A DNA stretch of 64,000 nt, from NCBI RefSeq assembly GCF_006715005.1, contig NZ_VFMJ01000001.1, positions 5,423,491 through 5,487,490 of the forward strand, read 5' to 3'. This stretch comes from Serratia marcescens (lineage in GTDB: Bacteria > Pseudomonadota > Gammaproteobacteria > Enterobacterales > Enterobacteriaceae). The notes under the pieces are model-generated. The model made no database searches. It saw nothing but the letters and a program-made list of their open reading frames with translations, and was not told where the DNA came from. Both the position numbers and the translations under genes were made by a program. Below, one piece after another: positions 17,194-24,908 of this stretch (positions are counted from its first letter, which is position 1; every line of letters begins with the position of its first letter).

Positions 17194-17556
17194 TTAATAC
17201 GGGCGGCGTTTCATTAAGTCATCGTGCTTTGCCGCCCATTCATCATACTCGCGCTGCCATTTTTCTTTATCACGCTTGCGAGCCAGTAATTTACGAATGC
17301 GCCTTTCACAGCGATGATGCGCTTGCCAATAACCCAGTGTTATTTCACCGCGATGAAAGTGGATTACGCCGCCTTCATGAGTTGGTACTCCAGCGCGGTC
17401 AAATGTTTTTTGAACCATAAAGTGAGCCAAGCGACGAATGGCTGTTTCACGGCTAAAACTTTTCTTGCTGCGTCCGTGACGTGTCACAACATACACTGGC
17501 TGTTGTTTTAACTGAAACGCGTCATCGATGCCGATACTTCCAAAATCTTTACGCAT
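17194..17556 (-). CDS. phage protein, unknown function
   Basis: 120 aa, very basic, with many His and Arg residues (GVIHFHRGEITLGYWQAHHR) and a charged C-terminal helix. The clustering suggests nucleic acid binding but no motif is recognised. Its start overlaps the upstream stop by one base. Confidence 0.65.
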   Translation of the reverse strand: MRKDFGSIGIDDAFQLKQQPVYVVTRHGRSKKSFSRETAIRRLAHFMVQKTFDRAGVPTHEGGVIHFHRGEITLGYWQAHHRCERRIRKLLARKRDKEKWQREYDEWAAKHDDLMKRRPY

Positions 17557-17774
17557 TATTCTTCCTCCGGTGGCTTTACTGTCCAGCCAGCTCTTTCTGC
17601 TAACTCAATAAACGTACCGAGTGTTGCTGTAAATTCCTCTGGTGAGTGAGGGCGATACGCCTTCAATTCGCCATTCTCAATATAAACCGTCAGGCGGCCG
17701 CTAAAGTCTGGTGTAGCGTTAATGATGACTTCATTCAGCAATGCCTTTGATGCTTGGCGCGTGAGAGTGCTCAT
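17556..17774 (-). CDS. small phage protein, unknown function
   Basis: 72 aa, MSTLTRQASKALLNEVIIN at the start and WTVKPPEEE at the end. A short amphipathic beta-rich segment (RLTVYIENGELKAYRP) is visible. No family recognised. Confidence 0.6.
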   Translation of the reverse strand: MSTLTRQASKALLNEVIINATPDFSGRLTVYIENGELKAYRPHSPEEFTATLGTFIELAERAGWTVKPPEEE

Positions 17775-17777
17775 TAT

Positions 17778-18077
17778 TTAGCCCCCCCCCTGTCGCTTAT
17801 TTAGGATGTGCTCGGCGACGCTACCATTTTGCTTTAAAACCTGAGCCATCCGAGGAAAGCTTCTTAGGACAGTTCCAATTAAGACGAGGTCTCGCTTAGC
17901 CTCTGAATCTGTATATCCTTCACTCTCATCAGCTTCCAAAACAAGATTACCGATAACCAACAATGCTGCGTCAATAGCGGCAGCAGCAGCGAAGTAGGCT
18001 ACCTGGCGTTCCCCGAGCACCTCGTCAGAGATACCGCTGAAATCCCTTACCATCAGTGCATGATAAATATCAGTCAT
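17778..18077 (-). CDS. phage protein, unknown function
   Basis: 99 aa with an Ala-rich hydrophobic helix (AYFAAAAAIDAALLVIGNL), possibly membrane-associated. The last codons (RQGGG, stop) lie in a run of nine C on the plus strand (17782-17790), a tract that is ten C in copy 2. Overlaps the upstream gene by 8 bp. Confidence 0.55.
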   Translation of the reverse strand: MTDIYHALMVRDFSGISDEVLGERQVAYFAAAAAIDAALLVIGNLVLEADESEGYTDSEAKRDLVLIGTVLRSFPRMAQVLKQNGSVAEHILNKRQGGG

Positions 18078-18384
18078 GAGGCACCTCGAGAACTAATTCA
18101 TAGCCGTTCATAACTCGATGGTTATAAGTACGCTCGGACAAAAACTCGTACTCCCCTGTATCTAAATCAACGCGAGTACAAATAAAATTGCCATTCCTGT
18201 CACCGATCTCAGGCATTGGTTCATCACATTCTACACCGTATGCTTGCTTAACCATGTGCATACACAGCTTCCAAGGCCATGAAGTGGGATTGTCTTTAAT
18301 TAAGCGCTGTGCTCGATTAAGTTTTTTTATGTCAACCAATACAAGCCTGGTTGATTCTTTGGCTTTTGGCGTGGTATTGTCCAT
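18070..18384 (-). CDS. phage protein, unknown function
   Basis: 104 aa. LVLVDIKKLNRAQRLIKDN near the N-terminus, then WPWKLCMHMVKQAYGVEC and CTRVDLDTGEYEFLSER. Soluble, no signal. Separated by 74 bp from the first operon gene. No family recognised. Confidence 0.6.
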   Translation of the reverse strand: MDNTTPKAKESTRLVLVDIKKLNRAQRLIKDNPTSWPWKLCMHMVKQAYGVECDEPMPEIGDRNGNFICTRVDLDTGEYEFLSERTYNHRVMNGYELVLEVPHD

Positions 18385-18458
18385 ATCAGCCTCTTTAAAT
18401 TTTACGGGTTTGATGGGGTTAGGCTCTGGCGATTGATTGGCGTCGCCGCCAGAGTCGA

Positions 18459-18683
18459 TTAAGAATGATTTTTTTCACCATTATTACTTTCAACCAACTT
18501 GAATAAGTTATCATTCAGTTCACCCGCTAGCTTTGTAATACCTGACAGTGCAAAAGCTGTATCGGTATCCTCCAAGTGAAATCCGCGGCGGGCATTCTCA
18601 GTGAGAAGGTTAAGTAGAACAAAAACTTCAGCCGCGCTATCGCTAATATATGTCAATTTGCTTTCATCGATTTTCATTTTCAC
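18459..18683 (-). CDS. first gene of the leftward early operon, unknown function
   Basis: 74 aa from a GTG at 18683 with a strong GGGAGG site seven bases upstream; the frame is open to 18722 but that start lacks a site, and ATG 18677 is also possible. Acidic, helical (AEVFVLLNLLTENARRGF). It lies about 180 bases after the predicted leftward promoter. No family recognised. Confidence 0.6.
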   Translation of the reverse strand: MKMKIDESKLTYISDSAAEVFVLLNLLTENARRGFHLEDTDTAFALSGITKLAGELNDNLFKLVESNNGEKNHS

Positions 18684-18864
18684 GATAAAACCTCCCGATT
18701 TATAACTTGTTAATTCCCGCATGGTTTATCGCATAAATACCTTAATGCGCTGCCTTGCTGCTGTAATTAACGACATCCCGGATCTGCATCGACACAGGTC
18801 ATTCAACGATGTATGGCTATCTGCATTTTCCCACGGTCTGAATCGTAATGGGTTGCGTCGTTAC
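18684..18864 (-). promoter_or_regulatory. untranslated leader of the leftward operon
   Basis: About 180 bases between the predicted start of transcription (near 18863) and the first gene. No coding frame is convincing. The length leaves room for an antitermination site or small RNA, but no boxA/boxB pair was identified with confidence. Confidence 0.35.
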
Positions 18865-18865
18865 A

Positions 18866-18898
18866 ATTAAATCTACAATCTAATATTGTAGATTGCAA
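18866..18898 (-). promoter_or_regulatory. leftward early promoter with operator dyad
   Basis: On the minus strand TTGCAA (18898-18893) and TAGATT (18875-18870) are 17 bp apart, a near-ideal sigma-70 promoter. A perfect 9-bp dyad, ATCTACAAT and ATTGTAGAT (18871-18893), fills the spacer. The same ATTGTA/TACAAT half-sites recur at the cI-cro promoters, so this is the likely left operator of the repressor at 18963. Confidence 0.6.
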
Positions 18899-18908
18899 TA
18901 TCTTAAGG

Positions 18909-18940
18909 CAAAAAAAAATCCAAGGGTCGCTCCTTGGATT
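18909..18940 (-). terminator. terminator of the repressor gene
   Basis: AATCCAAGG (18917-18925) pairs with CCTTGGATT (18932-18940); on the minus strand the hairpin runs into a T tract (A tract at 18909-18916 on the plus strand). It lies 23 bases after the repressor stop and stops that transcript before the leftward promoter. Confidence 0.85.
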
Positions 18941-18962
18941 CTTAATTTGATGATTTATTTGA

Positions 18963-19388
18963 TTATTTTTTTAATAGGTATTCAGTTATGTATTTATTGA
19001 TCTCTTCTAGCCTGAGTTCAAATAAATCGAGCATTCTTTTTCTCTCAACTCCAGGTAAGTCTCTGTAAGTATTGATTAATTTAATTTCATCAGGTGTTAG
19101 TGTGAGGGAAACCAGATCATCTGACGCGCTCGACGGCTGATCTACAACGGCAGAAACTTGGTCTTGTTGCGTACCATACGGAAGAAAGAACCAATGCTCC
19201 GGCTTTCCTGTCGCCTTAGATATGGCCGATAGATACTTGCTTCTTGGAGAACCATAGCCATTACACCACCGCTGAACTGCTTGGGGGGTGACATCAATGC
19301 GGCGAGCTAGCTCAGATTGGCTAAGCCCAAGCTCTGTCAGCGCTTCGTTTAGGCGCTGGGAGAAAACTGTTTCGCGTGTGTTTTTCAT
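18963..19388 (-). CDS. CI-like repressor without protease domain
   Basis: 141 aa. An N-terminal XRE helix-turn-helix (LSQSELARRIDVTPQAVQRW at about 19-38) is followed by a C-terminal helical part that probably mediates oligomerisation. The S24 autocleavage domain of lambda CI is absent, so SOS induction by RecA-stimulated cleavage is not expected and induction may need an antirepressor. Divergent from the Cro-like gene across an 81-bp operator region. Confidence 0.8.
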   Translation of the reverse strand: MKNTRETVFSQRLNEALTELGLSQSELARRIDVTPQAVQRWCNGYGSPRSKYLSAISKATGKPEHWFFLPYGTQQDQVSAVVDQPSSASDDLVSLTLTPDEIKLINTYRDLPGVERKRMLDLFELRLEEINKYITEYLLKK

Positions 19389-19469
19389 TTCTTAATTGTA
19401 TCCCATCCGTTGAAAACTCCAATACAATATATTATTGTAGTATTATTGTATTTACAACGAGGGATGATC
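19389..19469. promoter_or_regulatory. divergent cI/cro promoter and operator region
   Basis: Rightward promoter: TTGAAA (19410-19415), 17 bp, TATTGT (19433-19438). Leftward promoter: TTGGAG (19422-19417 on the minus strand), 16 bp, TACAAT (19400-19395). Repeated ATTGTA/TACAAT half-sites lie at 19395, 19423, 19434 and 19445. The leftward -10 ends seven bases before the repressor ATG, so the repressor transcript would start at or next to its start codon (leaderless), as lambda cI does from PRM. Confidence 0.55.
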
Positions 19470-19754
19470 ATGAACAGAGAGCTTAAGCACCTCATTATGA
19501 AAGTGACGAGTCAAAGCGGCTTGGCGAGGGTGTTGGGGTGCAGACAACAAACGGTGAGCCTGTGGTTAAACCACAAAGTTCCTGACGGAAAGGTACTGCT
19601 GCTTAGTGAGGCTGTTGGGTGGAAGGTTACCCCTCATGAGATCAGACCAGATCTTTACCCAGGGGTTTTTGATGGATTGCCAGAAAAGCAACGACAACTG
19701 AAGTTATCGAGCGCACAGGATCCTAAAGGTTTTTCTGGTGCTCAGCATGCCTAA
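19470..19754 (+). CDS. Cro/YdaS-like DNA-binding protein
   Basis: 94 aa. Helix-turn-helix SQSGLARVLGCRQQTVSLWL near residues 14-33, typical of Cro/YdaS-type regulators. ATG 19470 is preceded by GAGGG; the open frame back to 19410 overlaps the promoter. First gene of the rightward early operon; should oppose the repressor. Confidence 0.8.
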   Translation: MNRELKHLIMKVTSQSGLARVLGCRQQTVSLWLNHKVPDGKVLLLSEAVGWKVTPHEIRPDLYPGVFDGLPEKQRQLKLSSAQDPKGFSGAQHA

Positions 19755-19805
19755 CTCCCTCAAAACCATCATGCCGGCAGTTTACTGCCAGGCGGAGGAA
19801 TGACG

Positions 19806-20060
19806 ATGACTGAATCAACCGGAGCAAACATGAAAGACGAAGAAGCAAAGACCGCGTTTATCGCGGGTTACGAGATGGATGCCGATATTGCCAACAACAT
19901 TTTCCTGGTTGTGAAGAATTCCGTACCGAGAGTGGTTGAGGAGTTGGTTATCGCTGGCAAGCGTGATGATGAAGTGAAAGCCGCTGCAATAACCACCGCC
20001 GAAGCGGTGGTGGAGGCCTTTGTGTTCGCGTGCAAGGCAACGGCTAAGGTTGGCGAATGA
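19806..20060 (+). CDS. early phage protein, unknown function
   Basis: 84 aa, acidic and Ala-rich (AEAVVEAFVFACKATAK near the C-terminus). ATG 19806 is seven bases after GGAGG; ATG 19800 is too close to the site. It occupies the CII position but no helix-turn-helix is evident. Overlaps the HNH gene (ATGA). Confidence 0.55.
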   Translation: MTESTGANMKDEEAKTAFIAGYEMDADIANNIFLVVKNSVPRVVEELVIAGKRDDEVKAAAITTAEAVVEAFVFACKATAKVGE

Positions 20061-20407
20061 AAGTATCGGCTCAAAAAGCGTTGGTAATATTTAAAAAAAC
20101 ACAGGGTCACTGTGGCTATTGCGGGAAGCCATTGTCTTTTGATGATTATTCAGCCGATCACATTATCCCCAAAAGTAAGGGCGGCTCGAATGACCTATCA
20201 AATCTGCTTGCATGCTGCAAGGCTTGTAATCGCATAAAGGGGGCAAAATCTATTGACGAGTTCCGCCTTGTAATCGCTGCCAGGAAGGTGGGGTGCAATA
20301 TTTTCAGTGGGGCGCAGCTTTGCTATTTGATGGCGGCGGGAGCGTTTCCTGTACTGGGTATTGATACCAACCATCGTTTTTATTTTGAGTTATGCGGGGG
20401 GGAATAA
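20057..20407 (+). CDS. HNH nuclease-like protein
   Basis: 116 aa. The HNH fold is clear: zinc-binding CGYCGKPLSF, the metal-binding pair DHIIPKSKGG, then SNLLACCKACNRIKG with the Asn and second Cys pair. The rest of the protein is not recognised. Free-standing HNH proteins in phages act as nicking or homing endonucleases or help packaging. Here it lies between the cro-like region and the replication initiator, which favours a homing or recombination role. Inference. Confidence 0.8.
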   Translation: MKVSAQKALVIFKKTQGHCGYCGKPLSFDDYSADHIIPKSKGGSNDLSNLLACCKACNRIKGAKSIDEFRLVIAARKVGCNIFSGAQLCYLMAAGAFPVLGIDTNHRFYFELCGGE

Positions 20408-20409
20408 AA

Positions 20410-21291
20410 ATGCGTCCATCTGATTTGTTAATGGATTTTGGGCGCCCGGTAGCTTACTACCCGGGACTAGTTAAGGCCATGGGAAGTCCTCACGCAGTTA
20501 TTTTTTTCAGCCAAGTATTCTACTGGCAGGACAAAGCGCACGCCGTAGAAGGCGTTCATAAAACGCGCGAAGCTATCGAATCGGAAACGGGTCTGACTTT
20601 CGAGCAACAGGCGACTGCCCGCAAACAGCTTGTTTCTCGAGGCATTCTTATCGAGACACACAAGCGTCTCGAACACAAAATGTATTTTCGTATTGATTGT
20701 GATCGTCTTGATGAAATCATTAATGAAAACAGTCACATTTCCCGAAATGGGGAAACCCGTTTTCGGGAGGTCGGCAAATCCGATTTCGGAAAGTCGGGAA
20801 TCCCTGCGTCGCGGGGGAGGGAAACCCCTCGCCGCGGGTCGGGAAAACCCGATTTCGATCCTACAGAGATTACTACAGAGATTACTACAGAGATTAAAAA
20901 ACCTATTGGCGCATTCGCTGACGCTCCTACGCCGAGGCGTTCTGCCAAGCAGGATTATTCACCTGAATTTGAGGCGGCCTGGCAGGCATATCCAAAACGC
21001 GCCGGCGGCAACCCCAAGCCCTCGGCCTACAAAGCCTGGAATGCTCGCCTCAAAGACGGGGCCACGCCAGAAGCCATGCTGGCAGGGGTGAAGCGCTACG
21101 CGGCGTTTGTGGCGGCTACCGGCAAGCTGGGCTCTGAGTTCGTCAAGCAGGCCGCAACGTTCTTCGGCCCCGATCGACACTTCGATGAAACCTGGCAAAC
21201 GCCATCCGCGCCCGGAGGTGTGCGGCATACCTTGCCGCCGGTGTCGGGGTTCGAGGGGCAGAATTACGGTGAGTCTGGGTGCAACTGGTGA
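20410..21291 (+). CDS. phage replication initiator (O-like)
   Basis: 293 aa. N-terminal winged-helix type domain (ETGLTFEQQATARKQL, LIETHKRLEHKMYFRID), a low-complexity middle, and a C-terminal region with EFEAAWQAYPKRAGGNPK and FGPDRHFDETW as in replication proteins that hand over to a DnaC-like loader. ATG 20410 is used. The middle is built from repeated DNA and may contain the origin, as lambda O does. Confidence 0.8.
   Translation: MRPSDLLMDFGRPVAYYPGLVKAMGSPHAVIFFSQVFYWQDKAHAVEGVHKTREAIESETGLTFEQQATARKQLVSRGILIETHKRLEHKMYFRIDCDRLDEIINENSHISRNGETRFREVGKSDFGKSGIPASRGRETPRRGSGKPDFDPTEITTEITTEIKKPIGAFADAPTPRRSAKQDYSPEFEAAWQAYPKRAGGNPKPSAYKAWNARLKDGATPEAMLAGVKRYAAFVAATGKLGSEFVKQAATFFGPDRHFDETWQTPSAPGGVRHTLPPVSGFEGQNYGESGCNW
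20740..20900. other. candidate replication origin inside the initiator gene
   Basis: An inverted pair TCCCGAAA/TTTCGGGA (20740-20768), several GGGAAA/CCC dyads up to 20850, and three tandem exact copies of CTACAGAGATTA (20861-20896), followed by an A-rich stretch. The layout (iterons, then AT-rich DNA, within the initiator gene) resembles lambda-type origins. Confidence 0.45.
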
Positions 21292-21303
21292 TACGAGGTG
21301 AAC

Positions 21304-22182
21304 ATGTTAAATTTTGAGCAGCGCAAAAAACGTCTTGAACTGGAGCGTCGAGAAGTCGAGCTGGTGGATTGTCTGGATTATGCCTTGGGTGGCGAGCTCC
21401 CTTCGCATTACGCAAGCTGGGAAAAACAAACTCAGCCAGTGATCTGCGCAACCCATGGTGAGTACCAGCAAATCACCTTGACGGGGCCGGAATATCGCGG
21501 CGTTCCTGGTCGAAAAATCTCACTGTGCCCGGATTGCCTTCGGGAAGAGCAGCACAATGTCAAATCAGAACTGCGTCAACTCGCAGTTGAAAATCTGCTG
21601 GATGAAGCCGGTATCGCCCCGCGCTTCCAGAACTGCGAATTTTCCAACTACCAGCCAGTTAATCCGATGGCAGCGAAGAACCTGAGCAACTGCCAGCGCT
21701 ATGCGCAGAGCTGGAAGAAAATTTTCGAATCCGGCACCGGGTTGGTGATGACAGGGAGTTGCGGCACTGGCAAGAACCACCTGGCGGTATCAATGGCGAA
21801 ACAGATCATCCGCGACCACCTGGTTGACGTAGAAATTACGGACGTGATGCGCCTTACTCGCGAAGTAAAAAGCACCTGGCGTAATGGCGCTGAACGCACA
21901 GAATCCGAAGTGTTGAACCGCTTCGCTACGCTGGATTTGCTTATCATCGACGAGGTTGGTGTGCAGTTTGGTACGCCGGCAGAGCTGGCTATCCTGCAGG
22001 AGGTCGTCAATGCGCGTTATGAAAATATTCTCCCTACCATCCTGATCAGCAACCTGACGTTTGACCAGCTAAAAGCGTTTGTCGGCGACCGCATTGTCGA
22101 TCGCGTCACTGATGGCGGCACTAACCGAATGGTCTTTGATTGGCAGAGTTATCGCAGCAATAAAGGCGGTAAGGCGGCATGA
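21304..22182 (+). CDS. DnaC-like helicase loader ATPase
   Basis: 292 aa AAA+ protein. Walker A is SCGTGKNHLAVSMA with Asn after the Lys, as in E. coli DnaC; Walker B is DLLIIDEVGVQF; the sensor and C-terminal region ends NRMVFDWQSYR. It should load the DnaB-type helicase encoded next. ATG 21304 is preceded by GAGG; a GTG at 21298 is possible. A CPDCLREEQ segment near residue 80 could be part of a zinc site. Overlaps the helicase gene (ATGA). Confidence 0.88.
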   Translation: MLNFEQRKKRLELERREVELVDCLDYALGGELPSHYASWEKQTQPVICATHGEYQQITLTGPEYRGVPGRKISLCPDCLREEQHNVKSELRQLAVENLLDEAGIAPRFQNCEFSNYQPVNPMAAKNLSNCQRYAQSWKKIFESGTGLVMTGSCGTGKNHLAVSMAKQIIRDHLVDVEITDVMRLTREVKSTWRNGAERTESEVLNRFATLDLLIIDEVGVQFGTPAELAILQEVVNARYENILPTILISNLTFDQLKAFVGDRIVDRVTDGGTNRMVFDWQSYRSNKGGKAA

Positions 22183-23537
22183 CTCACGAAGAAGCCGAAA
22201 GCGCGGTAATTGGCGGCCTGCTGCTGGATCAGGCGGGGCCGCTGACTTTTGACGTATTGGCAACGCTGGCGCCAGACTCATTCGCTACGCGTCAATATGG
22301 CGCGATGTATCAGGTGATCCGTCAGTTGGTTATGTCTGGCGGAGAGGTTACGCCCTTTGTGGTGGCGGACAAACTCGGCCCAGAATATGAACCCATTGCC
22401 GTAAGCGTCAGCAGTCAGGCCTGGGCGCGCGCTGGTCTCAAGTCTTACGCCGATATGGTGAAACGCAATCATTTCATCCGCACCGCTGAGCGGTTAGTGG
22501 CTGACTCACTGGAAGGGATACAGCAGGCAAACACCGGCGACGCCGCCGTTGAAGCAATACTGACCCTCCAGCGAAATATCCAACAGCTACAGATCGGCGA
22601 TGGCGGACGAGTGGCCGTGCACATCAATGAACTGCTTACCGGTGTCGCTGACCGCCTGGATGCTGGCATGTCAGGTTCGCAGGAAGGCCGCAAAATACTG
22701 ACTGGCATCGAAGAGCTGGACAAAATCACCGGCGGCTTTGAGCCAACAGATCTCGCGTTGCTGGCCGCACGGCCATCGGTGGGTAAAACCGAGTTTGCCC
22801 TCAACCTGATAGAAAAAATCACCGACCATGGCGCCGGTGTGTTGATGTTCAGCATGGAAATGTCGGCCATTCAGATCGCCGAGAGGCAGGTGGCTGGCGC
22901 TGGTGGATTTTCGACGACCAAGCTGAGGAAGCCGCTAGAGCTTGAGGATGAAGACTGGGCACGGATTTCTGATGGGTTGGGGCGCCTGACCGATCGCCCC
23001 ATCTGGATCATTGACGCCAACAACCTGACCGTCGAGCAAGTTTGTCAGGATGCAGAGCGCATGAAGGCCGAACACCCCGAGCTGGCGGTGGTATTCGTGG
23101 ATTATCTCGGACTCATCAAGGTCAACGAACGCCAGCGCCACGACATTGCTGTTGGCGAGGTATCACGCAGCCTGAAACGCTTGGCAATGCGCAACAAAAC
23201 CCCGGTGGTGGCCCTGAGCCAGCTGTCGCGCGCCGTTGAGCAGCGCCCAAACAAGCGCCCGGTTAACGCAGACTTGAAGGACTCCGGCAGCATTGAGGCT
23301 GATGCTGATGTGATCATGATGCTCTACCGCGACGAGCTCTATAACGAAAACAGCCCAGCGAAGGGGATAGCGGAGGTCAACGTAACCAAAAACCGCAACG
23401 GGCCGTTGGGTACGGTTTATCGCCAGTTCCGCTACGGCCATTTCTTGCCGATTGACCAGATTGAAGCCGAGCGACTGAGCAAGCAACAGCCAGAGCAAAA
23501 AGTACGTCGATACAGCAGCAGGGGGAAGGCACAGTGA
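22179..23537 (+). CDS. replicative DNA helicase, DnaB family
   Basis: 452 aa, near the usual DnaB length. N-terminal helical domain (AVIGGLLLDQ), RecA-like core with Walker A ARPSVGKTEFALN, Walker B AVVFVDYLGLI, motif VALSQLSRAVEQR and the C-terminal arginine-finger region GSIEADADVIMMLYRDE. Unwinds the phage fork; partner of the loader upstream. Its stop overlaps the next start. Confidence 0.92.
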   Translation: MTHEEAESAVIGGLLLDQAGPLTFDVLATLAPDSFATRQYGAMYQVIRQLVMSGGEVTPFVVADKLGPEYEPIAVSVSSQAWARAGLKSYADMVKRNHFIRTAERLVADSLEGIQQANTGDAAVEAILTLQRNIQQLQIGDGGRVAVHINELLTGVADRLDAGMSGSQEGRKILTGIEELDKITGGFEPTDLALLAARPSVGKTEFALNLIEKITDHGAGVLMFSMEMSAIQIAERQVAGAGGFSTTKLRKPLELEDEDWARISDGLGRLTDRPIWIIDANNLTVEQVCQDAERMKAEHPELAVVFVDYLGLIKVNERQRHDIAVGEVSRSLKRLAMRNKTPVVALSQLSRAVEQRPNKRPVNADLKDSGSIEADADVIMMLYRDELYNENSPAKGIAEVNVTKNRNGPLGTVYRQFRYGHFLPIDQIEAERLSKQQPEQKVRRYSSRGKAQ

Positions 23538-23725
23538 ATTTAACCCGCGAAGACGAACACACCATCGCCCAATACATCCGCGCAGCACATGGCGGTTATA
23601 CGGGGCCGGTGGCGTTGTGGATGAAGCGCCTGGAGGAATTACACATGCCTTTCAGCAGGCTGGTGGTTATGACGGCGATGATGAAGGCGAAACACGAATC
23701 GAAGAGGGCAAACAATGAAACTTGA
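23534..23725 (+). CDS. small phage protein, unknown function
   Basis: 63 aa (NLTREDEHTIAQYIRAAHGG at the start). Starts with a GTG that overlaps the helicase stop and overlaps the Q-like gene at its end by 11 bp. Its place between helicase and Q supports it as a gene. No family recognised. Confidence 0.55.
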   Translation: MNLTREDEHTIAQYIRAAHGGYTGPVALWMKRLEELHMPFSRLVVMTAMMKAKHESKRANNET

Positions 23726-24497
23726 GTCGGCATTAAAGCATTTCAGCGCGCAAGGGCTGACCATTACCGACGCGCCAAATGGCACCTCTGCGGATCGTAT
23801 CACTGGCACTGACGTCATGGCCGCTTTGGGGCTTGCGGAATCAAAAGCCCGTTTTGGGATGGCGGCGTTCCTGGGTAAAACAGGGATTAGCAGCGAAGAC
23901 CGCGAAAGGGCCGTTGCAGAGCTGACCCAGTACGCTATGCGCAAGGCCCCGAAGCACGTCGGGAAAGTCGCCGGTCGTCGCATGGCTCGCTGCATGCAAA
24001 TTCTGGCCGCGCTTGCCTACGAGGAATACGCGCACTCCGCCGGCGCCAGCGTGACCTGTCACGATTGTCACGGCGAGGGGCTGGTGGAGGTTGAGCGTGA
24101 CGTCGTTACCTACCCGGGTTACGTCGGTATGGATGGCGAAGAGAAAATCCCGCCGACAACGAAGCGCCAGGTGGTGCGCGAGATGTGTCAGACTTGCAAC
24201 GGCAAGGGGAAAATCCATAAACGCTGCAGGAACTGCAAGGGGACGGGCAAGGCGCTCGACCGGGTGGCAACCAAAGCCAGCGGCGCACCGGTCATTAAGG
24301 ACTGCGAACGCTGCGGCGGAAAAGGCTTTAGCCGCATGCCTTCATCTGTGGCCTACAAGGCGATTACAGCGTTGCTTCCCGAACTGACGCAATCATCATG
24401 GTCACGTAACTGGAAGCCGTTCTATGAGGCGCTGGTGGCGAAATGCGACATGGAGGAAGGCGTGGCCGCGTCCGTATTCAACAAAATAACAAAGTGA
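23715..24497 (+). CDS. Q-type antitermination protein
   Basis: 260 aa. Residues about 115-205 carry repeated CxxCxG units (CHDCHGEG, CQTCNGKG, CRNCKGTG, CERCGGKG), the DnaJ-like zinc region of the phage antitermination Q family. It should bind at the late promoter and let RNA polymerase read through the terminators beyond. It is the last gene before the late promoter candidate and the terminator at 24617. Confidence 0.85.
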   Translation: MKLESALKHFSAQGLTITDAPNGTSADRITGTDVMAALGLAESKARFGMAAFLGKTGISSEDRERAVAELTQYAMRKAPKHVGKVAGRRMARCMQILAALAYEEYAHSAGASVTCHDCHGEGLVEVERDVVTYPGYVGMDGEEKIPPTTKRQVVREMCQTCNGKGKIHKRCRNCKGTGKALDRVATKASGAPVIKDCERCGGKGFSRMPSSVAYKAITALLPELTQSSWSRNWKPFYEALVAKCDMEEGVAASVFNKITK

Positions 24498-24504
24498 AGC
24501 AAGT

Positions 24505-24528
24505 TCGGCACGGATGCCGACATTTTTT
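24505..24528 (+). terminator. terminator after Q
   Basis: TCGGCA and TGCCGA form a 6-bp stem with a CGGA loop, then CA and six T. Eight bases after the Q stop. Confidence 0.75.
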
Positions 24529-24538
24529 ATACAGGGTA

Positions 24539-24641
24539 TTGCATTTTGCATAAAGTTGGCGTAAATTCTCCAAATAGTGGGAAGTCGCGCGTGTGACACA
24601 CTAGATAAATTTCAGACCCTGCCAGCAATGGCGGGGTTTTT
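24539..24641 (+). promoter_or_regulatory. candidate late promoter followed by a terminator (pR'-tR' layout)
   Basis: TTGCAT (24539-24544), 17 bp, TAAATT (24562-24567). About 45 bases after the expected start a hairpin (24617-24636, CCCTGCC with GGCGGGG, one G-T pair) runs into five T. A promoter giving a short terminated transcript just after Q is the lambdoid late-control arrangement. Confidence 0.55.
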
Positions 24642-24661
24642 GCGTTTAAGGGGACAGAGAA

Positions 24662-24847
24662 ATGATGCATTGCCCTGAGTGCCAATCCGCAGCACACACC
24701 CGATCGAGTCGCATGGTTACCGAGCAAACCAAAGAACGGTATCACCAGTGCCGCAACCTGGAATGCAGTTGCACCTTCGTGACTCACGAATCCTATGCAC
24801 GTATCGTGGCGAAGCCGCAAAAAGTGGCTGACGCCAGTAAGCGCTAA
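24662..24847 (+). CDS. Ogr/Delta-like zinc finger protein
   Basis: 61 aa with CPECQSAAHTRSS and CRNLECSCTFVTHESY, the C-X2-C and C-X4-C zinc pattern of the P2 Ogr/P4 Delta late activators. ATG 24662 follows AGGGGA. In P2 such proteins contact the RNA polymerase alpha subunit at late promoters. Finding one directly after a lambdoid Q is unusual. Confidence 0.8.
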   Translation: MMHCPECQSAAHTRSSRMVTEQTKERYHQCRNLECSCTFVTHESYARIVAKPQKVADASKR

Positions 24848-24908
24848 TGTTGCGCCAGCCGGCGTTGAGGTAAAATCCTTTCACTGCAACGCCAACAGGA
24901 ACATAACC

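Noticed and set aside
18963..19388. Repressor as an RM controller or toxin-antitoxin antitoxin
   Set aside because: Divergent Cro-like gene, terminator and operators fit a phage immunity switch; no toxin or modification gene adjoins.
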